NCBI RefSeq assembly: GCF_018603905.1
Contig: NZ_JAHFZZ010000034.1
Span: 44,430 to 108,429 of the forward strand
DNA from: Nonomuraea sp. NEAU-A123
Lineage (GTDB): Bacteria > Actinomycetota > Actinomycetes > Streptosporangiales > Streptosporangiaceae
Length of the DNA stretch: 64,000 nucleotides
Direction of reading: 5' to 3'
The position numbers and the translations under genes are program-made. Below are positions 55,474-63,262 of the stretch, piece after piece; the stretch's first letter is position 1, and each line of letters opens with the position of its first letter. The notes under the pieces were generated by a model, which saw only the letters and a list, made by a program, of their open reading frames with translations, ran no database searches and was not told where the DNA came from.

Positions 55474-55998
55474 GTGGCCGACCTCAACCAGCCCTCAGCA
55501 GTGGTTCAGCTCCTCATTGATCGCCGCAACACTCCGGGAGGGCTCAAGCGACGCATCTCCACCCGCGCCGCCGCCACACGCGCGAAGGAACTGGCCGGCA
55601 ACGCGTTGTCTGAGCCCACCTGGCGACGCATTGAGTCCGGCGAGAAGATCCCTGAAGACCGGGAACTCGTGCTCATGGCGGCCGCGATCAACGATTTGGC
55701 TGCCGAGGTCATCATTTCCCCGGACGACTTCGACGAGCATGGCCGGCCTGCGGCGGCCGAGTTGTTCCGCGAGTGGATCCGTGAGCGTACCGCTGCCGAT
55801 CCAGCGCTGGCGGACATCGACCCGCAACTCGCACCGGAATCCCTGCAGCAGATGCTCCAGAAGATGCTCGGTGAAATCCGCGAGCTACGTGGCGTTACAG
55901 CCGCCGAGAAGGCCGAGATGGAGAAGATCCTGCTGTCGAACGTTGAGTCAACGCTGAAGGCGTACGGCGCCCAATTGCGCATCTTCCGACGCAAGTAG
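55474..55998 (+). CDS. HTH regulator at the early divergent promoter
   Basis: 174 residues from GTG 55474. Xre-like N-terminal helices (VVQLLIDRRNTPGGLKRRIS, ALSEPTWRRIESGEKIPEDR, ELVLMAAAINDLAAEVII), followed by a C-terminal helical dimerisation region (APESLQQMLQKMLGEIRELR, KAEMEKILLSNVESTLKAYG). It is transcribed away from the early operon across an operator cluster, the classic position for a lysogeny or early-gene repressor. Confidence 0.68.
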   Translation: MADLNQPSAVVQLLIDRRNTPGGLKRRISTRAAATRAKELAGNALSEPTWRRIESGEKIPEDRELVLMAAAINDLAAEVIISPDDFDEHGRPAAAELFREWIRERTAADPALADIDPQLAPESLQQMLQKMLGEIRELRGVTAAEKAEMEKILLSNVESTLKAYGAQLRIFRRK

Positions 55999-56097
55999 TG
56001 GTCAGTTCATCCAGTGGCGCAACGCATAGGCGCCAAGCTACAACTACGTGCAGGCCCTGCACGCCGACGTCTTCCCCCAGCGGCTTGACGACCATTC

Positions 56098-56409
56098 TCA
56101 CCGCAGGCTAGTGATCTCCTTGGCAAAGCCTCGAACGGCCGCGCGTTGTTTCTGGCCGAGCGCGAGCACTCGGCGAGCGGTGCGCACGCGCCGCCAGCCC
56201 GAGATGGTGTGGAACGTTACTGGTGCAGATACAGCCATGATCCACACCAGCAGCAGCACCGCCGCATGGCCGGTTAGCCTGCCCATATCGATCAGGATGA
56301 GAAGGGAAGACGCCGTCGCCACCCAGCTCACGACTGACATAGTCGCCATGCTGAGCAGCCACACGCGCGCCTCGTAACTGATCATGGAGTTGGTCCCCGT
56401 CCTCTCCAT
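56098..56409 (-). CDS. Small membrane protein
   Basis: 103 residues from ATG 56409. Two clear spans (VVSWVATASSLLILIDMG, HAAVLLLVWIMAVSAPVTFH) and a basic C-terminus (RRVRTARRVLALGQKQRAAV). The longer frame upstream would cover the Xre promoter and is unlikely. No family known; convergent with the HTH gene. Confidence 0.45.
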   Translation of the reverse strand: MERTGTNSMISYEARVWLLSMATMSVVSWVATASSLLILIDMGRLTGHAAVLLLVWIMAVSAPVTFHTISGWRRVRTARRVLALGQKQRAAVRGFAKEITSLR

Positions 56410-56615
56410 CGCCGACGTCACATACCGTCCGCATGCACGGACGGATCCAATCCGGACATCTCCCGCTACCTCGCGTCGGGCTCCGACTCGATAGGAGAAG
56501 AGATCATGGTGACGGAGGCTGGCGAACTTGTCGGCTGGCCTACCGCCCGAGCAAATGATCTTTCCTGCAGAGGCGAATATTGTCAACTGACGGCTATCTT
56601 TCCCGCCGGGTGTGT

Positions 56616-56631
56616 ACTGTTGGCGAACAGT
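56616..56631. promoter_or_regulatory. Operator-like palindrome upstream of Xre gene
   Basis: ACTGTT-GGCG-AACAGT, perfect 6-bp arms, with a second GGCGAAC shortly downstream (about 56640). It lies about 60 bp before the regulator start and may be its own operator. Confidence 0.5.
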
Positions 56632-56689
56632 TGAATGTAGGCGAACGGCGTCCGAATAGGGCAAGCCGGGCGTGAGGAATGGGGTGGCT

Positions 56690-57106
56690 GTGGCGACCTT
56701 CGCCGAGCGGCTAGACGAAGCGTTGAGGGACAAGGGCTGGTCCGCCCGTCAAGCCCAGCGCGAAATGAAGCGCACCCATCCGGATCTGGCCATCACCCAC
56801 GCCTACATCAGCGGTCTGCGGAGGGGCAAGCACACCAACCCTTCAACCGAGGTCGTAACCGCGCTAGCGCAGTTGTTCGACGTGTCGGTCAGTTGGCTTT
56901 TCGGTGAGGACCCGCCCCCACCGCAGCTCAGCGAAGAGGACCAGCAGCGACACCAAGCGGTCCGCGAGGGCCTGGCCGAACTCGGCGTGCAGAACATCGC
57001 CGAGCGCCTGGTTGGCCTGTCGCCGCTTTCGCTGGAGGCCATCGAGAAGATGGTTGAGGCGATGCGGCGGGCCGAGCAGCTCGACAACGACACAGACGTG
57101 CAGTAG
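56690..57106 (+). CDS. Xre-family repressor
   Basis: 138 residues from GTG 56690 (GGGGTGG upstream; GTG 56672 is also possible). HTH_3 domain: FAERLDEALRDKGWSARQAQ, LAITHAYISGLRRGKHTNPS, TEVVTALAQLFDVSVSWLFG EDPP. C-terminal helical part. It precedes an ImmA-type protease and a membrane sensor, like ImmR/ImmA pairs of integrative elements. Confidence 0.82.
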   Translation: MATFAERLDEALRDKGWSARQAQREMKRTHPDLAITHAYISGLRRGKHTNPSTEVVTALAQLFDVSVSWLFGEDPPPPQLSEEDQQRHQAVREGLAELGVQNIAERLVGLSPLSLEAIEKMVEAMRRAEQLDNDTDVQ

Positions 57107-57159
57107 TCGGATCCGATCACGGGCGCGGGTAGCCTGTCGCGGGCCTGACCGAAAAGGTT

Positions 57160-57654
57160 GTGATATTGCCGTCCCCCACGCTGCTGACTGCCTTGTCGAA
57201 GGCGCCGCTCCCGCAGCCGTTCACCCTGGATGCTTTCATCGCTCGGATCCGGGCCGTACGGCGGCGCCCCCTGCACATGCTCGACTTGCCCGCCGAGGCC
57301 GCCAGCGCCGTATCCGGGGTATGGATCGCGACGACGAAGGCCGACCACATCTTCGTCGCTCCCGGTGCCGCCGGGCTGCTGCGCGTCAACATCGTCTTGC
57401 ATGAGGTCTCCCACATGCTGCTCGGCCACGGCAAGGTCGGCGGCGACGTCGAGGAGGCCATGCGCCGGCTCCTCGGGCCCTTGGTGACGGGAATGGCAGC
57501 ACGCAGCCGCTACGAGACCGTCGAGGAGCGCGACGCCGAGAAGCTCGCCACGCTCATCCTGACGCGCGCCCACACCCCGCCCGAAGGCGGCGACGAGGGC
57601 CTGCGCAAGATCGGCAAAACATTCGGATACGACCTTGGAGGCGACGACGCGTGA
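57160..57654 (+). CDS. ImmA/IrrE-type zinc metallopeptidase
   Basis: 164 residues from GTG 57160. Zinc motif IVLHEVSHMLLGHGK (HExxH) and the third ligand region YETVEERDAEKLATLIL. Such proteases cleave the neighbouring Xre repressor on a signal (ImmA of ICEBs1). Stop overlaps the next gene's GTG. Confidence 0.87.
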   Translation: MILPSPTLLTALSKAPLPQPFTLDAFIARIRAVRRRPLHMLDLPAEAASAVSGVWIATTKADHIFVAPGAAGLLRVNIVLHEVSHMLLGHGKVGGDVEEAMRRLLGPLVTGMAARSRYETVEERDAEKLATLILTRAHTPPEGGDEGLRKIGKTFGYDLGGDDA

Positions 57655-58757
57655 GCGTTGTGGACTGGATTGCCCTCGTACTGCTGTGGGGGGCGTCGAT
57701 CTCCCGCATACGGTCCGCCAGGCATTCATTCGAGCAGCGAATGCTGTGGGCTGCGTTCACTGCCCTCGCTTTATCCAGGGTGGTCTCCGCGGCACCCGTT
57801 GTCGCATGGATGGACACCACCACTGGCACCGAGGCGGCTACTCTGCTCCGCCACGTCACCGGCCTGGTCTCGGCGGCGTGTCTGCTGGCGTATGTAGAGG
57901 CGATCACTCGCCGGGATCGGCCGTCCCGGGGGCGCTGGGTCTGGCCGACCGCGCTGGCCGTCATTGTCTTGCTGTTCGTGATGTTCCTTTCGCGTGGGGG
58001 CCGCATCTACTGGGCGGACGGCGCGACCGGACCCGGGGAAACCGCCATTGTGGGGCGCATCTACCTAGTTGCGTTCGACGCGTGGCTGATGACGTGCGGG
58101 TGCGCCGCGGCCTGGATGTTCGCCCAGCACGCGCGGCTGGCGCCGCCGCTCCTGCGACTCGGACTGATCTTGTCCACCATCGGAAACGTCTCCGGCGTGA
58201 TCAACCGTGGCCACGTCATGACGGTGAACCTCGCGCACTTGATCACCCCGGCCACCACCTGGCGGGAAATCCCGGCGCTGCACAAGACGTCGTTCCTCAT
58301 CTGCATCCTGTTCATCACAGCGGGCACGTCAATCCCAGCCTGGCGCGCAGCGACCACCCGCCTGCGGCAACGAGCCGAGCTGCGGGAGCTGCAGCCACTG
58401 TGGGAGGCGATCATCCGCCAGTACCCGACCGTGTCGCTCGGCATGAAGGGCTCACTGCAAGCCCGTATCGTGCGCCGAGTGGTGGAGATCCAGGACGGGA
58501 TGCTGAGCCTCACTTCGGTCCATGAACCGCCTACGAGCGACGATCCCGCCGAGGTGGCCCAGTGGATTGCCGAGGCTCTGCAAGCCGCCCGCGCCGGTCA
58601 GGAGCCGGGGGTTCCAACTGGACGGATCCCTGGTCCGGATCTCACTGGCGAAGAAGACAGCACGGACAAGGTGAACAATGAGGCGGCATGGCTGCGTCAG
58701 GTCGCGGCCCAGTTCAAGAAGATCAGCGCCGAGAAAGCCGCGCAGCTCGCGCCTTGA
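57651..58757 (+). CDS. MAB_1171c/DUF6545-type membrane protein
   Basis: 368 residues, GTG 57651 overlapping the protease stop. About six or seven membrane spans over residues 1-235 (VVDWIALVLLWGASISRI, WVWPTALAVIVLLFVMFL, SFLICILFITAGTSI), then a cytoplasmic helical C-terminal domain (LRELQPLWEAIIRQYPTVSL, RIVRRVVEIQDGMLSL) typical of DUF6545. The trio Xre, ImmA-like, MAB_1171c-like is frequent in streptomycetes. A membrane signal may control the protease. Confidence 0.82.
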   Translation: MSVVDWIALVLLWGASISRIRSARHSFEQRMLWAAFTALALSRVVSAAPVVAWMDTTTGTEAATLLRHVTGLVSAACLLAYVEAITRRDRPSRGRWVWPTALAVIVLLFVMFLSRGGRIYWADGATGPGETAIVGRIYLVAFDAWLMTCGCAAAWMFAQHARLAPPLLRLGLILSTIGNVSGVINRGHVMTVNLAHLITPATTWREIPALHKTSFLICILFITAGTSIPAWRAATTRLRQRAELRELQPLWEAIIRQYPTVSLGMKGSLQARIVRRVVEIQDGMLSLTSVHEPPTSDDPAEVAQWIAEALQAARAGQEPGVPTGRIPGPDLTGEEDSTDKVNNEAAWLRQVAAQFKKISAEKAAQLAP

Positions 58758-58907
58758 CGGAGCCTTCGCACCCGCACATCTGCTGTAGGCCGGAACGTCC
58801 CCTGCTTGATCCTGCCAGCACCGCTGCCAGTTGGGGTGATGGTAAGAAGTGCATCACACGGCCCAAACGTGCGGGTATTGTCCGAGGGCTCGCGAGATGA
58901 TTTCTTC

Positions 58908-60164
58908 ATGCGCCGCATCGGCTTAGCCCTTGTCGTCATGCTGCTCCTCGTCGCTGGCGGATTCCTGCTCAGCGTTACGGGCAGCCAACTCACCGGCGTG
59001 GAGGACATCAGCACCGTCGTCACGGCGCTGTCCGCGCTCGTCTCCGGTGCCGGAGCCCTTTTGGCAGCCGCAGCAGCATGGCGTTCGACCGGCAGCCCCA
59101 AGCCGACGTCGAACAGGGGCACGCACCCCTCCGCGCTGACTGCCGCGGACCTTGCCCAGCTCGACAGCGACCAGGCCCCGGTCCGGCTGGTCGGCCTGTA
59201 CGCCCTGGAACGTCTCGCCGAGCAGAACCCGGCACTGCAGCAGGACATCGTGGACGTGATCTGCGGCTATCTGCGCATGCCCTTCACCCCGCCAGCCGCC
59301 CGCGCCGACGTCGCGCGCCCGACCGCGCCTGACGGCCGCGACCCGCACGGGGAACAGGAGGTCCGCCTGGCCGCCCAGCGCATCCTGACCACCCACCTAC
59401 GCCATGAGACCCACCTAGGCCATAAGGTGCCTCCACCCCGCTGGTGGCAGCGCCGACCCCCTGAGCCCGCCTCGCGGCACTGGCCCGGCATCAATCTGGA
59501 CCTCACCGGTGCCACCCTCATTGACTTCGGTTTGACCAGCTCCCGCGTCGGCGACGCCGCGTTCGACGGGGCGATCTTCACCGGCACCGCCAGGTTCAGC
59601 GAGGCGACCTTCACCGGCGACGCCAGGTTCAGCAGGGCGATCTTCACCGGCGACGCCAGGTTCAGCGGGGCGACCTTCACCGGCGACGTCTGGTTCGACC
59701 GGGCGACCTTCACCGGCACCGCCGGGTTCAGCGGGGCGGCCTTCACCCGCACCGCCTGGTTCGACGGGGTGACCTTCACCAGCGACGCCAGGTTCGACCG
59801 GGCGACCTTCACCAGCGACGCCAGGTTCGACCGGACGACCTTCACCGGCACCGCCGCGTTCGACCGGGTGACCTTCACCCGCACCGCCGGGTTCGACCGG
59901 ACGACCTTCAGCGGCGACGCCTGGTTCGACTGGGCGACCTTTACCGGCGGAGTCACGTTCAACGGGGCGAGGAGGCTGGAGCGGGTGGAGTTGTACGGCG
60001 TGCGGGTGGAGGTGGAGGGCGCGGACATGCGTCGGATGTGGCCGCCCGGCTGGCGGGCAGAGACGGGCGCGGACGGGTGGCAGACGCTGCACCGGGCGGC
60101 CGCCCCGGAGGAGAAGGGCGAGACAGTGGAGGGCGGGCCGGGGCCCGGGGCCGGAGGGGGTTGA
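58908..60164 (+). CDS. Membrane pentapeptide-repeat protein
   Basis: 418 residues from ATG 58908. Two hydrophobic N-terminal spans (LALVVMLLLVAGGFLLSVTG and VVTALSALVSGAGALLAAAA), a helical linker (LVGLYALERLAEQNPALQQD), then about 14 tandem ten-residue units of the form ATFTGDARFS/D (about 205-345). Each unit is two pentapeptides, giving a right-handed beta helix. The C-terminus has RLERVELYGVRVEVEGADMR and a Gly-rich tail. Phage or host accessory protein; target unknown. Confidence 0.78.
   Translation: MRRIGLALVVMLLLVAGGFLLSVTGSQLTGVEDISTVVTALSALVSGAGALLAAAAAWRSTGSPKPTSNRGTHPSALTAADLAQLDSDQAPVRLVGLYALERLAEQNPALQQDIVDVICGYLRMPFTPPAARADVARPTAPDGRDPHGEQEVRLAAQRILTTHLRHETHLGHKVPPPRWWQRRPPEPASRHWPGINLDLTGATLIDFGLTSSRVGDAAFDGAIFTGTARFSEATFTGDARFSRAIFTGDARFSGATFTGDVWFDRATFTGTAGFSGAAFTRTAWFDGVTFTSDARFDRATFTSDARFDRTTFTGTAAFDRVTFTRTAGFDRTTFSGDAWFDWATFTGGVTFNGARRLERVELYGVRVEVEGADMRRMWPPGWRAETGADGWQTLHRAAAPEEKGETVEGGPGPGAGGG
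59560..59965 (+). repeat. 30-bp tandem repeat array coding pentapeptide units
   Basis: About 14 copies of a 30-bp unit (GGCGACCTTCACCGGCGACG plus 10 bases) within the pentapeptide-repeat gene. Units differ mainly at the third and last residue of each pentapeptide. Confidence 0.82.
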
Positions 60165-60330
60165 CATAAGGTCCCTTACCGCGCATCACGACCGGGAATA
60201 GCGTCCTACGTGGCGTTATCCGCCCGGTGCGCGCCGGACTTATCCCGCCATGTTCGAGCCGAAACCGCACCCGCTCCGGGTTGCTGTGGTTCAGCCTGTG
60301 ACCTGCTGTGACGCTGTTCGTCTGGGCCGT

Positions 60331-60498
60331 ATGAAGCGATTCTTACCACCGGGCCCAGTTCTCGCCGTCGGCGCCGTGGTGGTGGCGTTGATCGGATGGG
60401 CTCGCGCGGAGATCCGCGACCACACGCCTGCTCAGGTGCTCGCGGGTACCGCGGCCGGGGCTGCGGCCACCTGGGCGACGCTCGTAATTTTGCTGTGA
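60331..60498 (+). CDS. Small membrane protein, PAP2-tail-like remnant
   Basis: 55 residues from ATG 60331: MKRFLPPGPVLAVGAVVVAL, IGWARAEIRDHTPAQVLAGT, AAGAAATWATLVILL. The R-x-x-x-D-H-T-P-x-Q-V-L-A-G pattern recalls the last motif of PAP2-type phosphatases, so it may be the 3' end of a decayed gene. It could also be a real two-span peptide. Confidence 0.38.
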   Translation: MKRFLPPGPVLAVGAVVVALIGWARAEIRDHTPAQVLAGTAAGAAATWATLVILL

Positions 60499-60612
60499 GA
60501 CGTTAAATCGGCGTCCGACGTCAACCACAGCCAGTACAAGATCGTCATACCATTAACGATTCTTGATGCCGACGTCCTGCCGAGGCACAACGAGAGGTAA
60601 TGGGACTAGATC

Positions 60613-60849
60613 ATGACACGAACGATGGCAGCAATCGCGCTGGTCTTTGTCGTGGGCACGGTGACGTTTGCGGTGTTTCTCGTCCATGCCGTCGGGTCCC
60701 GTGAAGTCGAGGGCCTGGACGTGGCCTTCATGGTGGCGGCCGGGCTAATCGTCGCCGTCAGCGCGCTGGCGGCTGTGCGGCGGCGACCGGCAGCGTCAAT
60801 CGTCGATGTTTACGCGATGGGTGGCGGATACGAGCGCGTCAAGCGTTGA
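60613..60849 (+). CDS. Small two-span membrane protein
   Basis: 78 residues; GAGAGG upstream of the ATG, with somewhat long spacing. IALVFVVGTVTFAVFLVHAV and DVAFMVAAGLIVAVSALAAV are membrane spans, followed by a basic end. No family known. Convergent with the GntR gene across a hairpin. Confidence 0.45.
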   Translation: MTRTMAAIALVFVVGTVTFAVFLVHAVGSREVEGLDVAFMVAAGLIVAVSALAAVRRRPAASIVDVYAMGGGYERVKR

Positions 60850-60854
60850 GAAAC

Positions 60855-60894
60855 GCATGGAGCCGGACAGGTCATAATCTGCCCGGCTCCATGC
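60855..60894. terminator. Bidirectional hairpin between convergent genes
   Basis: GCATGGAGCCGG and CCGGCTCCATGC form a perfect 12-bp stem with a 16-base loop. No T-run. Confidence 0.55.
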
Positions 60895-60927
60895 CCGTAA
60901 TCGCACACGCGGATACAATTCCGCAGG

Positions 60928-61428
60928 TCAACGTATATTCGGCCATTTATCGCGGCTTGTGACGAACGTTCCGATCGCGGGCACCGTGTATACCCATCCC
61001 TGCTCACGGAGCAAAGCCACGGCGGCACTAGCGGTCTTCTTGGCCACGCCGTACTGCTCGATCAACTCCAGTTGCGAGGGCAGCACCTGATCCGGCCCGT
61101 AGTCGCCCCGCTTGATGCCCTCTGCGAGGTCGGCGGCGATCTTCTCGAACTCACGCGGCTCGCGGATCTGCGGAGCGTCGCGCGGTCCGACGTAGGAGCC
61201 ATCGGCACGGATGGTGTAGATGACATCTGCCTCGCGCAGCACCTCCAGGGCTCTGCGCACTGTCAGCCGTGACGCCTGGTGGGTCGCGCACATCTCGGCT
61301 TCCGTCGGGAGCGCCTGGCCGGGCTTAAGTTTGCCGGCGGCGATGTCGTCCTTGATGGCGTTGACGATCACCTGATAGATCGGCACTGGCCCCCGAGGGC
61401 CTCGCTTCGTCATGGCCGAAGTATACAT
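60928..61428 (-). CDS. GntR-type regulator with two winged-helix domains
   Basis: 166 residues from ATG 61428 (AAAGG 8 bases upstream; ATG 61413 is an alternative). Domain 1, about 17-80: PIYQVIVNAIKDDIAAGKLK, LPTEAEMCATHQASRLTVRR. Domain 2, about 95-160: EFEKIAADLAEGIKRGDYGP, LPSQLELIEQYGVAKKTASA. There is no effector domain. Double GntR proteins of this size are common in actinobacterial integrative elements (compare KorSA). GTATACATACC near its start may be the operator. Confidence 0.78.
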   Translation of the reverse strand: MYTSAMTKRGPRGPVPIYQVIVNAIKDDIAAGKLKPGQALPTEAEMCATHQASRLTVRRALEVLREADVIYTIRADGSYVGPRDAPQIREPREFEKIAADLAEGIKRGDYGPDQVLPSQLELIEQYGVAKKTASAAVALLREQGWVYTVPAIGTFVTSRDKWPNIR

Positions 61429-61494
61429 ACCGGGAACCTTTGTAGACATTAGGGGTCTGCTGATCGGGCAGGGAGGTGACGAGCCGGAAGCAAA

Positions 61495-61526
61495 GAAGCC
61501 CCAGCGCCAGACGGCGCCGGGGCTTC
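61495..61526 (-). terminator. Intrinsic terminator of the distal early operon
   Basis: GAAGCCCCAGCGCC and GGCGCCGGGGCTTC form a 14-bp stem with one mismatch and a 4-base loop. TTTG follows on the minus strand. It ends the operon that begins at about 63.1 kb. Confidence 0.75.
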
Positions 61527-61620
61527 GGCGTATTCGTGCAGATACGCAGAACCAGCCTACGCCGCGCTGTCCGTCAGCGTAGCCGCACCGGGGAGCGGCG
61601 CTGCGGAGGATTGACGGCCA

Positions 61621-61824
61621 TCACACGCTCCCGTTCTGCCCGTCGACCCGCTCCCAGACCTGCGCGCCAGTCTCGACCAGGTCGTCCTCGTTCTCGAAGT
61701 GGTCGAGTGCCCACCACAGCGAGTTGAACTTGAGATCGGCGGCCGCGCAGACCGCCGCGCCGAGCTTGAAGAGGTCGCGCGCCTGGTCGTCGCTGACGCC
61801 GAGGTGGCTGAAGTCAACGGCCAT
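61621..61824 (-). CDS. 67-residue phage protein
   Basis: ATG 61824 overlaps the upstream stop (TGATG); GTG 61827 is also possible. MAVDFSHLGVSDDQARDLFK, LGAAVCAAADLKFNSLWWAL and a C-terminal acidic helix. No known family. Confidence 0.52.
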   Translation of the reverse strand: MAVDFSHLGVSDDQARDLFKLGAAVCAAADLKFNSLWWALDHFENEDDLVETGAQVWERVDGQNGSV

Positions 61825-62039
61825 CACTTCTCACCGTCCTGCGCAGGCTCGCGCTCGGCCGGCTGGTCGGCCGCCAGCTCGGTGACCCAGTTGCCCATGA
61901 CGAGCATGCCGACGAGACCCAGGCCGAGGATCCACGTGATCAGGCCGGTGCCCTTCATCAGGTAGGCGAAAGTCAGCCACATCGCCAGCATGAGCAGCAG
62001 CGTCACCAGGCAGACGACGACGCGGATGGTGGGGTTCAT
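61824..62039 (-). CDS. Small two-span membrane protein
   Basis: 71 residues from ATG 62039 (AAAGGACC upstream). IRVVVCLVTLLLMLAMWLTF and LITWILGLGLVGMLVMGNWV are membrane spans; the C-terminus is acidic. Unknown function. Confidence 0.58.
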   Translation of the reverse strand: MNPTIRVVVCLVTLLLMLAMWLTFAYLMKGTGLITWILGLGLVGMLVMGNWVTELAADQPAEREPAQDGEK

Positions 62040-62105
62040 AGGGGAGGTCCTTTCGATGAGTGGTTGGTTGAGGCGGTCGGCGTACGGCCGGCCGGGCTGG
62101 AATTT

Positions 62106-62127
62106 CTGATTGCGATACCGCAATTAG
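62106..62127. repeat. Phage-wide 22-bp palindrome, copy j
   Basis: CTGATTGCG-ATAC-CGCAATTAG; one arm mismatch. It overlaps the stop codon of the gene at 62124. Its right arm and spacer are identical to copy d. Confidence 0.78.
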
Positions 62128-62498
62128 CGGTAATAGCCAGGGCCTTTGTCGCCGCCGTGCATGCGAACCCGGAACTCCTCATCTGGCGTGAGGGCGAGCG
62201 CGGGAAGCGTCTCGATCCCCTCGCGCCTGGCCTTCCAGAGGCGGTGCCAGCCGTCGATGGGGATGTTCCCGGTGTCCAAGAAGGGGGCGAGGATCAGGGG
62301 CTGGGTGAGGTCCACCGTGGCGGCGTGAGCCTTGTTGATGTAGACCAGCCACAGCAGCGCTGCGGCCTTCTCGACCTGGATGTAGTCGGGCTCGCGACCC
62401 TCGACGATGCTCATGGCGGCGGTCACGTTCCACGCGTAGGGGCCGAGGTGGAACACCTCGCGCGTGCGCGGGGTGGGCTCGGACGGCTGGGCGGTCAC
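62124..62498 (-). CDS. ParB-like domain protein
   Basis: 124 residues from GTG 62498 (AGGAG 8 bases upstream; GTGA overlap). VFHLGPYAWNVTAAMSIVEG, PLILAPFLDTGNIPIDGWHR and LWKARREGIETLPALALTPD: the P-I-D-G-W-H-R-L segment corresponds to the D-G-x-H-R core of ParB/Srx-fold domains. Common small phage protein of unknown function. Confidence 0.55.
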   Translation of the reverse strand: MTAQPSEPTPRTREVFHLGPYAWNVTAAMSIVEGREPDYIQVEKAAALLWLVYINKAHAATVDLTQPLILAPFLDTGNIPIDGWHRLWKARREGIETLPALALTPDEEFRVRMHGGDKGPGYYR

Positions 62499-62701
62499 GC
62501 CCATTTCTCCTCTTCGATGGCGTCGGTGAGGCTGTTGATGAGCCCTTGGGCCTCTTCGAGGGTGATCTTTTCGAGGCTGCCTTCGACAGTGCGACTGCCG
62601 GGCAAAGCGGCGATTTCGATGAAGTTGGTGCCGTCTACGCGGAGGACGGCGACGGGCGAGCCGGCGCAGGTGTACTCGTGCGGTTCGAGCGCGGTGGACA
62701 T
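62495..62701 (-). CDS. 68-residue phage protein
   Basis: GGGAAG before the ATG. MSTALEPHEYTCAGSPVAVL, RVDGTNFIEIAALPGSRTVE, and a helix ITLEEAQGLINSLTDAIEEE. Unknown function. Confidence 0.55.
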   Translation of the reverse strand: MSTALEPHEYTCAGSPVAVLRVDGTNFIEIAALPGSRTVEGSLEKITLEEAQGLINSLTDAIEEEKWA

Positions 62702-62805
62702 GGCTTCCCTTCTGGGCGATGCGGTGTTGGCGCTGGTGGCGAGGTGCGATCAGGTGGCGAAGAGGGGAAGACCTCGTGGGGAGCGAGGCCCTCCTGACTG
62801 GCGTG

Positions 62806-63117
62806 CTAGTGAGAAGCGGGGGGTGCGGGCAGGAGGACCCAGCCCTCGGCGTCGTGTTCCTTCCAGGTGGCCGCGAGGAAGTCGGGCAGAGGTCCGTCGA
62901 TCCAGGGGCAGTAGATCGCGTCGCCTTCCCACAGCACGTCAACGTCGTCGTAGTAGCTGTGGGCGGCGAAGAAGCTGGCCGAGGCTTCGGTTCCCCAGAA
63001 GTGGGTCATCCAGACGGGGCCGGGCTCACCAGGTTGCGCGTCGGGGGTGATCTCGTAGTGCTTGATCTCGATCTGCCCGTTGTCGAGGTTCGTGCGGGTG
63101 TAGAGGCGGGTTTCCAT
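62806..63117 (-). CDS. First gene of the distal early operon, unknown function
   Basis: 103 residues from ATG 63117 (AAGGG upstream). METRLYTRTNLDNGQIEIKH, WMTHFWGTEASASFFAAHSY, and a C-terminal stretch PLPDFLAATWKEHDAEGWVL. No known family. Its promoter should lie within 63.13-63.25 kb, in the AT-rich gap shared with the plus-strand RHH gene. Confidence 0.55.
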   Translation of the reverse strand: METRLYTRTNLDNGQIEIKHYEITPDAQPGEPGPVWMTHFWGTEASASFFAAHSYYDDVDVLWEGDAIYCPWIDGPLPDFLAATWKEHDAEGWVLLPAPPASH

Positions 63118-63262
63118 GTGGTGCCCTTCAGGGTGTGGTGTTGGTGCCGGTAGCGGTGTGCCACCAGGTGGCGAAGGAAAGTTGATCTTGTATGTAGCGA
63201 TCACTCTTATAGTACATTAAGTAGGGCGGTATAGATAATCAGGAAACCAGCAGGTCGGAGCG

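Noticed and set aside
56410..56733. N-terminal extension of the small membrane protein to 211 residues
   Set aside because: It would overlap the promoter and start of the Xre gene and is not protein-like; start placed at 56409.
59560..59965. CRISPR or minisatellite in the pentapeptide gene
   Set aside because: The 30-bp units are in frame and code for a clear beta-helix repeat; no spacers.
60440..60475. GCGG-GTAC-CGCGG element
   Set aside because: Has the centre of the dispersed palindrome but no flanking TAAT/ATTA arms; expected by chance in GC-rich DNA.
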